This document shows, in pieces, positions 33,430-44,811 of a DNA stretch of 64,000 nt. The notes under the pieces were generated by a model. The model had not been told where the DNA came from. It was given only the letters and a program-made list of their open reading frames with translations, and searched no databases. Origin of the DNA: Arabidopsis thaliana (taxonomy: Eukaryota; Streptophyta; Magnoliopsida; Brassicales; Brassicaceae); assembly GCF_000001735.4 (NCBI RefSeq), contig NC_003071.7:4395151-4459150 (forward strand), in the 5' to 3' direction. The translations under genes were made by a program, and so were the position numbers. Numbering within the stretch: position 1 is the first letter of the stretch; every line of letters begins with the position of its first letter.

Positions 33430-35470
33430 AAAGAGAAGACAAGTGAATTGAAAACCCTAATTTTTCATTAAGGGTAACATAGTCATTTTATGCAAAATAA
33501 GAGGCAGTTTTAAAAATGGCCATGAGAAAAGTCATTTTTGCAAAAGGGCACTAAAAATACACTTATTTTGCATCGATTGAGTATTACTTGTCTGTTTTTA
33601 AAAATTTGAATTACATCAGATGTAGAAAAAATCGAATATTTTATTAACTATTTGTATTTTATATATAAAGTCAAAATAAATTATATATAAGAACAAATAT
33701 AGTGATAGAAAAATTATATATATATTTTTAATGTTGATATAGAGATTTTAGGAAATTAGCATTAATAAAATATAATTCAATAAAATAAGATTTAATTAAG
33801 GATAAAAAGTTAGGAAAGAGTTAATTCAAGTATTTAAGGCAAATTAACAATTTGTAAGTTTTTAGGAATAGAATATTTTGTTGAGATAGAACTTGTAAAG
33901 ACCTGAATATTAATATTAAATTGTATAGGGATTTTTGGCCAAAAAGTCTAACAAAAATGTATATATTAATATGTGTATATATAAAAGAAAATATAAATTT
34001 TTTTCTAAACGAAAAAGAAAAATTAACAAATTTAGTTATAAATGTGTTATTCGTAATTTCAATTTAGCATGTAATTTTAAAAAGAAAATTATTTACGATG
34101 GATAATAATACTAATTAGAAAGGCTCTTGAAATTTAAATTAACAATACAATTTATTCAACATTAATTTAAGAGCCCCTTAATTTAATTGGATAGAAAAAA
34201 ACTAACAAAGCGAAACAAGTCTACATATACTTATTTAGTTGTCTATGTCTAAAAAAAAAAAAAATATTAACAAAAAGGAAAATTAACAAATTTATTTTAA
34301 CATTTGTTATTGGTCAATTAAATTAGCATGTAATTTTCTATTTAAAATTAATTAGTTTAGATAATATACTAAATCAAAAGCCCACTGAGGTTTAAAATAA
34401 CAATTAGATAACAAACCCGCACTATATTAACAACTAATTAAAAAACGGTATAAAATGATTCACGTAAATTATTATGGATAAAATTATATATTACATTTTT
34501 GAGGTAATTATATATTTGATTATTAACTTAGTTAGAATATATATACCATAATCGGTGGAAGAATAAAATTACCAATCAATTATAAAATATTTTTCAATTC
34601 CATATTTTAGATTTAGTGGATATGCATCTTATTAAATCGATTATAAATTTTAAAATAGATATCTCATTATTGATCCTTTTAAATATACTCTAATTATTTA
34701 ATTAGTAGAAATCAAGGAACAGAGGATGCTGACAAAAAATAATTCCAAAAGTTAACATTAAATTTGGGTGATTGTTAAGATAGCGAACATTAGTAATTAA
34801 ACATTACGTATAGGTGAAATTGAACCAAAGGTTGACGAGGAGGCTGAACGACAAATTGATTTTCCCTAACAGGGGCAAGGGCACTTTGTGGTCGCCAGAA
34901 ATGTCTAGTAGGGGCCATTGGTCGAGGGTGGATACATTTGCCTTTCTCACAGACGATTTTGGGCATTTTGGATTATCGACTCGGATAGTACTGAAGGTGT
35001 ACAAATAACAATCTAAAAATGAAAATTTAAGCAACCCAGATAAATGTAGATTTAATCCATAACTTTGAGATCGTGATAGAATGGAATCCTAATTCTCTGT
35101 CACATTGAAGAGAGTGGGGTGTCGTGGTGAGATGGGTTAGTGGCGACATATGTAGTGGGTCCTACAAAAAAATAGTTAGACTAGGGAATAAATTTTCTCA
35201 TGTCCAAAATAAATCATGTGTGTCCAAATTATGTTGTCCAAAGATATATATCCTTATGGTGTATAATATATAGACGTGGATAGGGACGTAGATGTCTTGT
35301 AACATGCAACCCAACGGGGACTCATCTAGGTAATACATACATAGACTGAACTCATTAAACACCAACAACAAAATAAGATGGATAAGCCTTAGCAAATATT
35401 GAAATGAAGATTAAATAGCAAACGAGAATATCACATTAAAAAGTCAGACTAGCAGAAGCATAAATACAAA
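33430..35470. other. AT-rich intergenic region with diverged repeats
   Basis: Copy 2 of the 27586 direct repeat lies at 33823-33970. A diverged duplication follows: ATTAACAAATTTA and TTAGCATGTAATTTT occur at about 34020-34080 and again at 34275-34335, with a related third copy at about 54340-54400. The remaining sequence is AT-rich. The small open frame at 34814-35008 (+) has no recognisable domain and is not called. From about 35190 the sequence resembles the 3' flank of the truncated F-box copy at 38000-38280. Confidence 0.55.
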
Positions 35471-35474
35471 AAAA

Positions 35475-36026
35475 TCAAGTTTTAGAAAAAGATAAACATG
35501 TAGATAGACAGATAATGATGGATAACACATTATGAAAACATTGTCTTTCAATATTTGGGACAATTAGCTCTTTTGTGTGCCCGAGATTTGCAACGGGAGC
35601 AACGTGGAATACTCTCTCGAACTCGGGGTTGAGCCCAGTAAGCTCCATGGATTTGTACCCATCCTCCGTCCTTTCCATAAGGTTCCATCCATAAACTAGC
35701 TCTACAACTTCATCAACCAAATTCTCATATGCGATTCCTTTGTATAATACAGCAGTTAAAGCATGTGGATTGTTGGCTTCAATATATTTTGTAAAGAAAT
35801 GATAATAGATGGAATGCGGCATTGACCACCACATAAAATACCGAGATATGTCAAGGCGGACACAACTTAGAGTTTCCTCGGAATAGACTGCCGCTTTAAA
35901 TAACAGACCAGCCTTAACAAAGGGTTTCAAAGCATCAACACCAGATTCTGAGTAGCTAACAATTTTAGCAAGCACCGGGGTGGCAAGTAAATTTATGGGA
36001 TAGCAACAACCTGTTGAAAAAAACAA
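35475..36026 (-). CDS. F-box-like protein of the Brassicaceae At2g35280-like type
   Basis: The frame reads YPINLLATPVLAKIVSYSES, resembling a degenerate F-box, then GVDALKPFVKAG, KAAVYSEETLSC and IYYHFFTKYIEANNPHAL, the pattern of a Brassicaceae F-box family whose members end in Sel1-like helical segments. F-box proteins of this sort would be substrate adaptors of SCF ubiquitin ligases. No stop interrupts 183 codons. The upstream edge reads TTTTTTTCAACAG before GTTGTTGC, a good splice acceptor, so the frame may be an exon joined to RPA-like exons upstream rather than starting at its first Met. The C terminus past ~35560 does not resemble the family. Family assignment is from memory of the pattern. 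Confidence 0.45.
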   Translation of the reverse strand: MFFSTGCCYPINLLATPVLAKIVSYSESGVDALKPFVKAGLLFKAAVYSEETLSCVRLDISRYFMWWSMPHSIYYHFFTKYIEANNPHALTAVLYKGIAYENLVDEVVELVYGWNLMERTEDGYKSMELTGLNPEFERVFHVAPVANLGHTKELIVPNIERQCFHNVLSIIICLSTCLSFSKT

Positions 36027-36099
36027 ACGGAAGAGATTGTTAGTATTTGCTTAAAGATGTAGTTAAAACTATAGAAAACTAAGTACTTTAGGTTTGGAT

Positions 36100-37445
36100 G
36101 AACAACCATTTTAACATCTGAAATAGATGATGTTTCATTGTTGTGTATCTTCGTAAACTTCTGCATAATTTCTCTGTGTTCAGGTTTTAACTAAAGAGAT
36201 GGGTAATGGAAAAAACATAAAACAATTTTGGATCTTTATTATATAGAGATTATTAAGGTTTGAGTAAGTAGTTACAGTATTTTTGCGGTTTTACTAAAAG
36301 TTATAATCGGTGGGAAATTGTCCCGCTATAAAACAGTTTCTCAATTTTGGGGACGGAACTCAATTCAGATGCGGATAAAAGAGAGAGAATATAACGTATA
36401 GACCTAAAAGTGATTAGGATATGAAAGAAAATCAATTTATTAACCTATCTATAAACAGCAATCCACGAAAGTAGTTTCTTATGGATTAAAAATGAAATTT
36501 TTATTGAAAGACATTGGTATTAGCTAATCATGTATCTGTAGCAATAATTTGTTCGTAGCAACCGAAAAAAAGGAAAAATGACGATAATAATAAATAATAT
36601 CAAGAAATTACAGTATTCAAACGATAAGAAAGTGACATTAAGTTTGAGGGGTACATAAGAGGGAAAAAAAAAAAAACTTGTGATAATAATATTGAAGCAG
36701 CAAGCATTGTGATGATTTTATTCCTCTTGTATTAGTCGACAACCTTAAAAGAGAATGACAAGAAATAGTGGATAAGTTTATAAAATGTTATTTGAAGAAA
36801 TTATTTTAACGAAAGAGTACATACCATTTTAATTTCTTTCACTTCCTCGAGATCAGGTTCAGGATACACAATTGATATAGGGGCATGGCTTACAATCTTC
36901 ACACGGTGACCACCGGCATAATATATAACTACCTTCCATCAAGCAAGGGCAATAACAATATTGTTATTGCGAAGGGATCAAAACCTTCTGTCAAAGTCCA
37001 CTGCGATTTCTCCATAAGCCTCGCATTGCAATATTGTTCGGCTGAAAATCAGTAAGAATATGAGATTGTTACCTCTTGTTAATGCAAAGAAATGTAACCA
37101 TGCTCTGTTGGAAAAAAAACTGAAATTGATGGTAAAGAGATGTACTATATATCTATCCATGATCTTGAAGGGTAGCTTGAATCCGTCCAAATCGGTACCA
37201 TTCCTCGCAATATTGGTCAGAAATCCATAATCAACAAGTCCACCAAGCAAATTTGGTCAAAATATGAAGAAGATGAGAGACGTAAAATCTGTGTGCTTTG
37301 AAAGAAAATTAAATTTGTGAAGTTATTACTTACCAACCAAAGTATCTTTGGGAACAGTGTTTTCGACGATGTAGTCAAATGGAGTGAAGTTGTTAAGCAA
37401 AATGGTTTCTCTTGTTGTTGAGGAAGTCACGGCAGTTTGCTCCAT
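36100..37445 (-). pseudogene. RPA70-like OB-fold exons, incomplete
   Basis: Exon 1 (37445-37334) starts MEQTAVTSSTTRET and contains FTPFDYIVENTVPKDTLV before a GTAAGT donor, resembling the linker before an OB fold in DUF223-type proteins. Further blocks are GLVDYGFLTNIARNGTDLDG (~37230), CEAYGEIAVDF (~37020), GGHRVKIVSHAPISIVYPEP (~36915) and a block near 36180-36100. The order matches one OB domain of RPA-like paralogues. Frames differ between blocks, and the zinc-finger OB domain is absent; F-box-like sequence follows instead. It is either a decayed RPA-like gene or the 5' part of a chimeric gene. Confidence 0.45.
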
Positions 37446-37620
37446 GAACAAAATCCGAAATTCATGAGTTGTTCTTATTGCTTCGCAGTTTGGTCGAACA
37501 ATGAAAGTAGTAATCGTTTTCCATTAATTCTCTTTGATTATGTCATAGTAGAAGGCAGAAAAAGGAGGCCCGATGGTTGCCTTGATCCGCTGTCGTTATG
37601 CTATATGACATGTTAATTTT

Positions 37621-37996
37621 CAGAATATTACGTATTGAGGTGAGGTGGTTGTAATATTAGATAGATAATTCGTCTAGTGTCGTTTATAGTTGAGTTAGAT
37701 ATCTGTAATTAAATGCTAGATGTCTACATACTACTGTCCGTTAATGTTAAATGTAGACGACAAAGAGCAATGATACTATATAACTTCCACAAAATATATG
37801 TTCTGTCACAGAATATTACGTATTGAGGTGGGGTGGTTGAAATATTAGATAGATAATTCGTCTGGTGTCGTTTATAGTCGAGTTATTTATCTGTAATTAA
37901 ATGCTAGATGTCCACATACTACTGTCCGTTAATGTTAATTGTATACGACAAAGAGCAACGATACTATATAACTTCCCCAAAATATATGTTCTGTCC
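37621..37996. repeat. Tandem duplication, 188-bp unit, two copies
   Basis: CAGAATATTACGTATTGAGG begins both copies, at 37621 and 37809. They differ at only about a dozen positions over 188 bp by eye, so the duplication is fairly recent compared with its surroundings. It lies between the RPA-like exon 1 and the truncated F-box copy. Confidence 0.9.
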
Positions 37997-38289
37997 AAGA
38001 CAACATGTCCAAAGATACATGTCCGTTTGGAATTTATTATAACGACGTGCGCACAAGTATATGGCATTAAAGGGTTATCAATTGGAAATCATTTCTGCTG
38101 ATTTAGCTTAAACATATATAGGCAAAACTCATTCATGGCAACGAGCGAATTTTGATGGGATCTGACTTTTCAAAGGATTAACCAGAGTAGAAATGATTTA
38201 TTTACAAAAACAAAGGCAGAACAGTAGAAATGAATAAGGAACCACATTGTCTTTCAAAATTTGGGACTATTTGTTCCTTTCTTTAATTC

Positions 38290-38472
38290 CTATCCTTCAT
38301 GCTCTCCGAACAGCTCCGCCCATAAGGTAGATCTATAGCATTCGGCAGCAAAATTCTCATATGCTATTGGTTTGTACAATACAACTTTCAAAGCATGTGG
38401 ATTGTTGGCTTCAAGACATTTTGTGAAGAAATGATAATAGATAAAATGGGTGAAGAAATGAAAAAGTAGCAT
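38290..38472 (-). pseudogene. Truncated duplicate of the 35475-36026 F-box-like ORF
   Basis: The peptide IYYHFFTKCLEANNPHAL matches the neighbouring F-box-like protein (IYYHFFTKYIEANNPHAL), and the downstream non-coding sequence also matches (ACATTGTCTTTCAA at about 38245 and 35535). Only the C-terminal third survives; the N-terminal F-box-like part is missing. This is a partial segmental duplicate. Confidence 0.7.
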
Positions 38473-38828
38473 TAGTGAAGAACTTGATGATGAATGTTGT
38501 GGAAATAGGAAAAATGAATGCTAAACCATACATATCTGGAGCGCTAGAGAGGGTTTTGACAAACGGTGAATAATCGGCTTTTTAGTGTTGGTAAAAGTGG
38601 TTGTGTCTCAGGTATCGGTTGCGATGTCAACTCGGCTATGAGACGTGCTTCAGCTTGGGACGTGCTTCAGCTTGGGAGAGAATTGGTTTTTCTCTTTTAC
38701 GCGCCGGGGATGAATCAGATAACTCAACATATTGATATGCAGGTGAGTTAGAGTGTTATGACTTATTATCCTGTACGGGAAAATGTAATATCAAACCAAT
38801 AGACATAAGTTGTTACAGAACTAAAAAC

Positions 38829-41800
38829 TTATTCCCTATCCATTATGAACAATAGTGAATATATGTTAAGCAATACCTCGTTTCTTGTACCCCCACTATT
38901 GGAACTATGTGTAGGAGATGATTGGGGGTCTTTGTCAGCTTTGGAACTGATATCAAATACAGGCTTCCCAAACACAACCATTGCCTGAAATAAGAAGATA
39001 ATGTTAAAAACAATCCAAACAGTGTTGTCCAATAAAACATACCAGAAAAGTATGATACTTGTTATTGATGTATACTTTCATAGGATCAATGTTGACTTCA
39101 CAAACTCCTGAATGAGATGCTACAACCGTCTCCATGGTGACCTGAATGTTGAAGTACAAAAAAAGATGGTGAGAAAAAATAAGAAAATATTACCTGCAAA
39201 TTATAACGTATCCACAAACTTCTATCAAATATAAAAGTGAACATGCAATCCTAATTTAGTTTAGACATAAGGATGACCTTCTTTTTAAAAAACATTGGAA
39301 ACCCTAACAATAAATGAGATGCTGGAGGCCTCTCTATGGTGTCGTGAATGTTGAAGTACACAAAAAGATGGTGAGAAAAACATAAGAAAATATTATCTGC
39401 AAATTTTAAAGTATCCACAAACTCTTGTCAAATATAAAATTGAACATGGGATCATAATTTAGTTCAGACCTAATGTTGACCTTCTTTTTAGAGAACTTTA
39501 CCCTGTGGAGCATTTTTTCTATAAATGTTTGTTGCATTATGACTAAGAGATGCAACATACCTCTACAATATCTAATAAATCAATAAATGTAAATGATTAA
39601 CTGAAACTAGTTAGAAATGTATACCTCCATAGGATCATTGCCAATCTTTACTTCGGGTTGCGCCTCCGACACTAAATGCGATGTTGCAGGCATCTCCAAA
39701 GTAACCTGAATGTTAAAGTACACATGTAACTGGTTAGAATAAATATAAGAAATATTGCCTACAAATTATGAAGTATCCACAAAATCATGTCCAATAACAC
39801 AAAAACCGCAACCCGTAAAATGATACTTGTTATTACTGTATACCTTCATAGGAACACCGTCGATGTTGACTTCTGATTGAGTCTCTAGCAATGAATGAGA
39901 TGCTGCAGCCGTCTCGATGTTGTCCTGAAAGTTGAAGTCCCCAAAAATATGGTCAGAAAAAATAAAAGAAATATTGCCTACAAATTATGAAGTAACCACA
40001 AAATCTTGTCCAATAACACAAGAACCGCAACCCATAAAATAATACTTGTTGTTACTGTATACCTTCATAGGATCACAATCGATGTTGACTACTGGTTGAG
40101 ACTCTAACAATGAATAAGATGCTGCATTGCCCTATGGAGAATTGCCCTGTGGAGAATTATTTCTATAAATGTTTTTTTGGACAAGGACTGAGAGATGAAG
40201 CATGCCTCTCCTGTGTCCAATAAATCAAGGAACTAGTTAAAAATGTATACTTCCATAAGATCATCAAGTTGTGGCTCCACCACTTATTGAGATGCTGCAT
40301 CCGCCTCCAAAGTGACCTGAATGTTGAAGTATACTTGTAAGTATCCACAAAATTTTGTCTATAATAACTATGCACATGTGCCATTATTTGGTTTAAGGAC
40401 TAGGATGCAGAAACTCTCCCCAATGTGTTATATCAAATTATATATTAGCTTACCTCCGTCATTGGATCATCGTCAATGTTTTCTTCGGGTTGCGTCTCCA
40501 ACACTGAAAGAGAAGCTTCAACCGTCTCCAAGGTGTCCTGAATAATGAATTACAAACGAATATGGCTTAAGGACTGTGACAATAAGTATGTTTAAGGACT
40601 GGGATGCAGCAACCCTCTCCGATGTGTTCCCACAAATTATATATTAGCTTACCTCCATAATATTATCTTGCTCGAGAGGAGGTTGTTTTTTGTTGCTTAG
40701 GTTTGCACTTGAATCAAACTGATTGTAAAGTACAATAGTCAAAGGTGTCAGAATCTATAAACTGTTAAATAAATTGTTTGATTTGTTCTGTTTGTATTTA
40801 TAAAAGTACCTGAATTTTGCCCTCCTCATCTGCTTCATTGCCATTTGGATCTTTGACATCAGTGTCATAAATTGGGTTGCCTTCTTTTGCATCATCCTTA
40901 TAAGATTCCTGTGATTCATTTGGAGTATGATAGACGTCAATGGTGTCATCAGTAATCACCTGAAACAAGATTTGTTGACGTAATCAATTCTACCAAGGAG
41001 ATATTGGAAATTAAATATTACACTAACCGTGTTTGTCAATGTGGTTCTATAAAAGGAGTCCTCTTGAAACTTCTGGAATTCAGCATCAACAACTAATATA
41101 CAAGCGGGGTGGGGGGGGGAAGAGGAGGAGAAAACATCTCGTGAATTATCCTTTTGCTCAAATTGATGTTATCAAGAGTGAACTTTTTTGATTAAGTACA
41201 TATAGATGTGGTAACAGAATAATCAATAAACACATAAGGTTGAACCAGCAGACCTCAAAATCAAATTCCTCATTCTGGTGCTCAGACAGCGTGTGTGAAT
41301 GAGATGGATTCTATGAGGAAAATAAAGAACCTAAGGGGTTTCAGATTGGATAGGTACCTCCAATGACTTCTTGCGCTTTGATCTAGAAGAACATGGAACA
41401 AAACTGAAGGAGAGTTTTCTGGACCGCTTGAATATGATAGCTTTTCTTTTCTTTTTAAGCTTCATTACACGATTTGATAGCTCTTCCACCGTGTTTTGTA
41501 GTTCAACGAGCAACCTAGACTTCTCATCATGAGATAGCTTTAGTTATGGATTAGTACGAGTTGAATACCTATGCCATGATTTGACAGGGTCAGACTTCAC
41601 CCGTAGTCTCTTCTTACGATCCACAATGTGCTATTTGTGAACAACAAATAGCTTCTTCTTTGAGATTTTAATTGATGGCAATGTGCATCACCTCTTGGCC
41701 ATTCGCTTTTTTTGAATTGATGAGATGTCAGTATCGAATCTTTCATGTGCGCAACTTTCATATCTTTCACCTCATCATCCCACTCTGTCCAACTTTGGTG

Positions 41801-42860
41801 AACATTAATATCTTCAACTATAAGCGGATCCACTAGTCTCTATTGAAAAATAGAAGGTTATTATTAGTAAATAAGACTGGATATATAGAAAGAGAATATT
41901 ATAGAGACCATATAGAAACTTTTGGGTTAATAAAAAAATACCTTAAGGTTGCTTTCTAAAGCGTGAATATGAGGAAGGGATATCTGTTGTGTTGGATGAG
42001 TTAAATTTTCCAATGAATGATTGTCAAGGAGGTGTCGTCAAAGGACAACAAATCTACCATTCCAGGTATGTTACGAAATGCTAAGAGCTGCAGCGCATGC
42101 GGGAACCTTTAAGACGGAATGAGATGTGTTGAAGTTGCTTCTCCAAATTCTGAATAGGATCGTTTGTGAGCTGTCTTTTACCTGTGCACTTATCGAGAAT
42201 CCGTTTCTCGGGTGTCATCGCTTCTACCGTCTTCATAAATGACTCTCTACCACAAGGAAATGAAAGGAATTTCTCTAGATCTGCCAACATCTCTACATAT
42301 TTAAATGTAGGCCTACCAGTTTGGTTCGATGCTATGAGGACACCATCTACAATTAGTAGAAACGCGAGCTTCAGTTTGTGCTCAGAAGACAATTTCTTGC
42401 GTCTCTTGGTTAGCATGGCTGATATATCCCCTAACGTAACCGTCTTGTCTGGACCAATTAACTCGTTCCGGTAACTCTTCTTGCCATCATCATAAACCGG
42501 AGTATTTTCAGGGTCGTACTCCACCGGAAACTCCCCACAAGGCAAGCCAGCCAGGGAAGCAAATTCAAGTAGTGAAAATCACATTGGGTGTGTCCAAAAC
42601 TCATACTTTTTCTTAGTAACCAACTTCCTACATAGTAAGGCATGAATGACTTTACCCGAAGTCGCAACCCTACTAACCGACAAATGGAATAGAGATCCAA
42701 AGCATGACTGAAGAATAAAATCGAATTTCTCTGTCTCATCAAAAACCTTCCGGACAAAGGATAGAATATCTAGTCTAGAGTATACATTCAGCCTTCCCTT
42801 CGAATATTGATCGCTGGCGAAGAGTCCATTAGGAAGTTTTGAATCCCCACTGAGAATATG
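38829..42860 (-). pseudogene. DUF1985 ULP-like gene with tandemly repeated linker exons
   Basis: The N-terminal DUF1985 region lies at about 42860-42100 on the minus strand: LSGDSKLPNGLFASDQYS, LVTKKKYEFWT, then LPCGEFPVEYDPENTPVYDD and LKLAFLLIVDGVLIASNQTG. A TGA interrupts it near 42580 within the conserved FSLREF-type motif. Next comes a block at 41833-41600 with WTEWDDEVKDMKVAHM and FKKSEWPRGD, then a Lys-rich coiled segment (41513-41331, LQNTVEELSNRVMKLKKKRK). The rest is a linker of small exons repeated in tandem (39060-40560). No Ulp1 catalytic domain follows; F-box-like remnants begin at 38472. It is probably a truncated relative of the gene at 29147-33131. Confidence 0.65.
39060..40560 (-). 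repeat. Tandem array of a small exon plus intron, at least six copies
   Basis: On the minus strand a short exon coding a variant of ETAAASHSLLETQSEVNID, ending in DPMK or similar before a GTATAC or GTAAGC donor, recurs at about 39130-39080, 39706-39630, 39930-39845, 40125-40070, 40320-40260 and 40540-40455, with a poorer copy near 39330. The intron begins are alike as well (CTTCAACATTCAGG on + next to most copies). Spacing is about 190-300 bp, so whole exon-intron segments were duplicated. One copy (about 40290) contains an in-frame TAA. Confidence 0.8.
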
Positions 42861-42879
42861 TGATGGGTTGAGTTGTTAA

Positions 42880-43660
42880 ATGGGTTAACCCATTTAAATA
42901 AGAATTTAATTAATTATTATTGTAAAACAAAAATAAATAATTATCGTTATTAATAATTATTATTTCATTACGGATTCTACTTTTACGGGTTTACGTTTTC
43001 GGCGGAAAAATTACGGGTTTACTTTTTTGGCGGAAGAATCATGGGTTTACATTTTTTTCGGGAAAATTACGGGTTTATGTTTTTGGCGGAAAAATTACAG
43101 GTTTACGTTTTTGGCGGGAAAATCACGGGTTTACGTTTTTTTGGCGGAAAATATTATTTTCTAATGTAATTTAGCAAATATGATTTATTTATATATATAT
43201 ATATATATATAATTATAAATATCGAATTAATATGTTTGAATTCAAAATTGGCTTAAATATTCTAAATTTATATAAATAACTGTAATAACATTTAATTAAA
43301 CCATCTTTTATGTTTCATAATTAAAATATAAAAATATTTTTAAACATTAAAAAATAATACATTTTTGGTTTGATATTTAAATATTAATTTTCATAACATT
43401 TATTAATTTCCGCTTTGAAAATAATTCATAACTTAAATATACAAAATTATTTTCGAATCTTATTTAATTTGATCTATTTACGTGTATTTAATATGATTGA
43501 TTGAGTATTCGAATATGATATAAAAATTATGATTATACTCCCTAAATCTGATATTATAATCGTTTAAAACAAGCATATTCCACAAATTTATAATTATGTA
43601 TATTTAATATGAATGATCATTGATTGAGTATTCAAATATGAAAATGAAAATTTTCATTTA
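42880..43660. repeat. Minisatellite ACGGGTTTACGTTTTTGGCG (42975-43150) in AT-rich sequence
   Basis: Six or so copies of a 28-31 bp unit built on GGGTTTACGTTTTTGGCGG and AAAATTAC lie between 42975 and 43150. A (TA) run follows at 43190-43210. The remainder is very AT-rich, with no coding signal. Confidence 0.85.
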
Positions 43661-44334
43661 TTTTTTTAGCATTGCTCTCAAAGCTTAAAAGAAGATTTCA
43701 CTAGAAGATTCAAAATTTTAACCCTAAATCGACATCCTCTCTTCATTATATAAGATCATCCATATCTTTCAACAAGACATCCATTGTTTTCTTCCCAGTT
43801 TTATATAAATTATTTAATTATGATTTTGTTTAATTTAATTTATTTGTTTTATTTTATGTTTCATTATTAACTAAATTTTTCATATTCAGATTATAGCTCT
43901 CTGATATTTGGAAAAATTCGACTATAGATCATCACAACTATCTTCCAATGAAAAACAAATTTATAAGGTATGCAAAAAAATTTCTCAACCATCACCACTT
44001 TTACTCAACCGCTCATTGACTTTTTTTTATAAAAACTTTTGACCTTAGATTTTGTTTTAATCTTGACTTGAATATAAAAATAATTCATTAAGATATCAAT
44101 CTAAATTTGGTCAAAAACAAAAAATTAATTAAATGATGAAAGATCCAATATTTATGGAATATACAAGAAAAATACTTATAATATTTAAATAGAAATTTAA
44201 AATTCTGCCTACAAAACATATATTATAGATTATCACTTTTCAATAATTCTGAAGTAAATATTAAAATAACAATCGAAAAATAGTTTAACAAAAAAGGATT
44301 TGTTTTTTTTTTAAATGTAACATATATTTTATTA
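43661..44334. other. AT-rich spacer before a transposase fragment
   Basis: I see no reading frame or terminal repeat here. The stretch may be untranslated or intronic remains of the MULE fragment that follows. Confidence 0.4.
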
Positions 44335-44811
44335 TATGAGGTAACTGAGCATGGAAAAGGTTTTAGAGTTGATATGAATGCAAAGAAATGTGTGTGTAGG
44401 AGGTGGAGTATGATATGATTACCTTGTCGACATGTACTACAAATAATATTGGTAAAAAGCTGAAGCTTGAAGATTTCGTTGTCTCAGATTGGTATTTGAC
44501 TACAAGTTGGGTAAATCAATACAGTGAGACACTTATGGGAGTATATGGAATGGATTTTTGGGGAAAATCTAGGGAATCTACAGTTCAACCACCATCAAGG
44601 GATAAGGGTCGTAAAAAGAAGCAGAAAAGAATCAAGTTGAAAAATGAGTCACCACAGAAGAAGAAGATGAAAGAGATATGAGCAAATCAACCTCCTCAGA
44701 AAATGCAAAAATTGACAAGACAAGGAGTGACTCTTCATTGTGGACATTGTGGATCAACAAGCCATAACATAACAAGGTGTAACAACATAGGAGTCCCAGT
44801 GAAAAGCTAAC
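44335..44811 (+). pseudogene. MULE transposase C-terminal fragment
   Basis: The + strand reads EHGKGFRVDMNAKKCVCRRW, the start of a SWIM zinc finger (CxC present, the second CxH half lost). It then passes into KLEDFVVSDWYLTTSWVNQY and YGMDFWGK, the typical region after SWIM in MuDR transposases, a Lys-rich stretch, and after one TGA (44679-44681) a zinc knuckle CGHCGSTSHNITRC, ending at a TAA near 44811. The DDE core is absent. It is a remnant of a Mutator-like element and may belong to the element that carried the ULP-like genes. Confidence 0.75.

Noticed and set aside
33430-33600. Possible MULE terminal inverted repeat upstream of the ULP-like gene
   Set aside because: I compared it by eye with 28200-28440 and other downstream sequence and found no inverted match.
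38566-38751. 61-codon + frame with a 17-bp local duplication (GTGCTTCAGCTTGGGA)
   Set aside because: No domain is seen, and it lies opposite the minus-strand gene remnants; the duplication alone does not support a gene.
42975-43150. Regularly spaced repeat that superficially resembles a CRISPR array
   Set aside because: Units are adjacent without unique spacers and the genome is a plant; it is a minisatellite.
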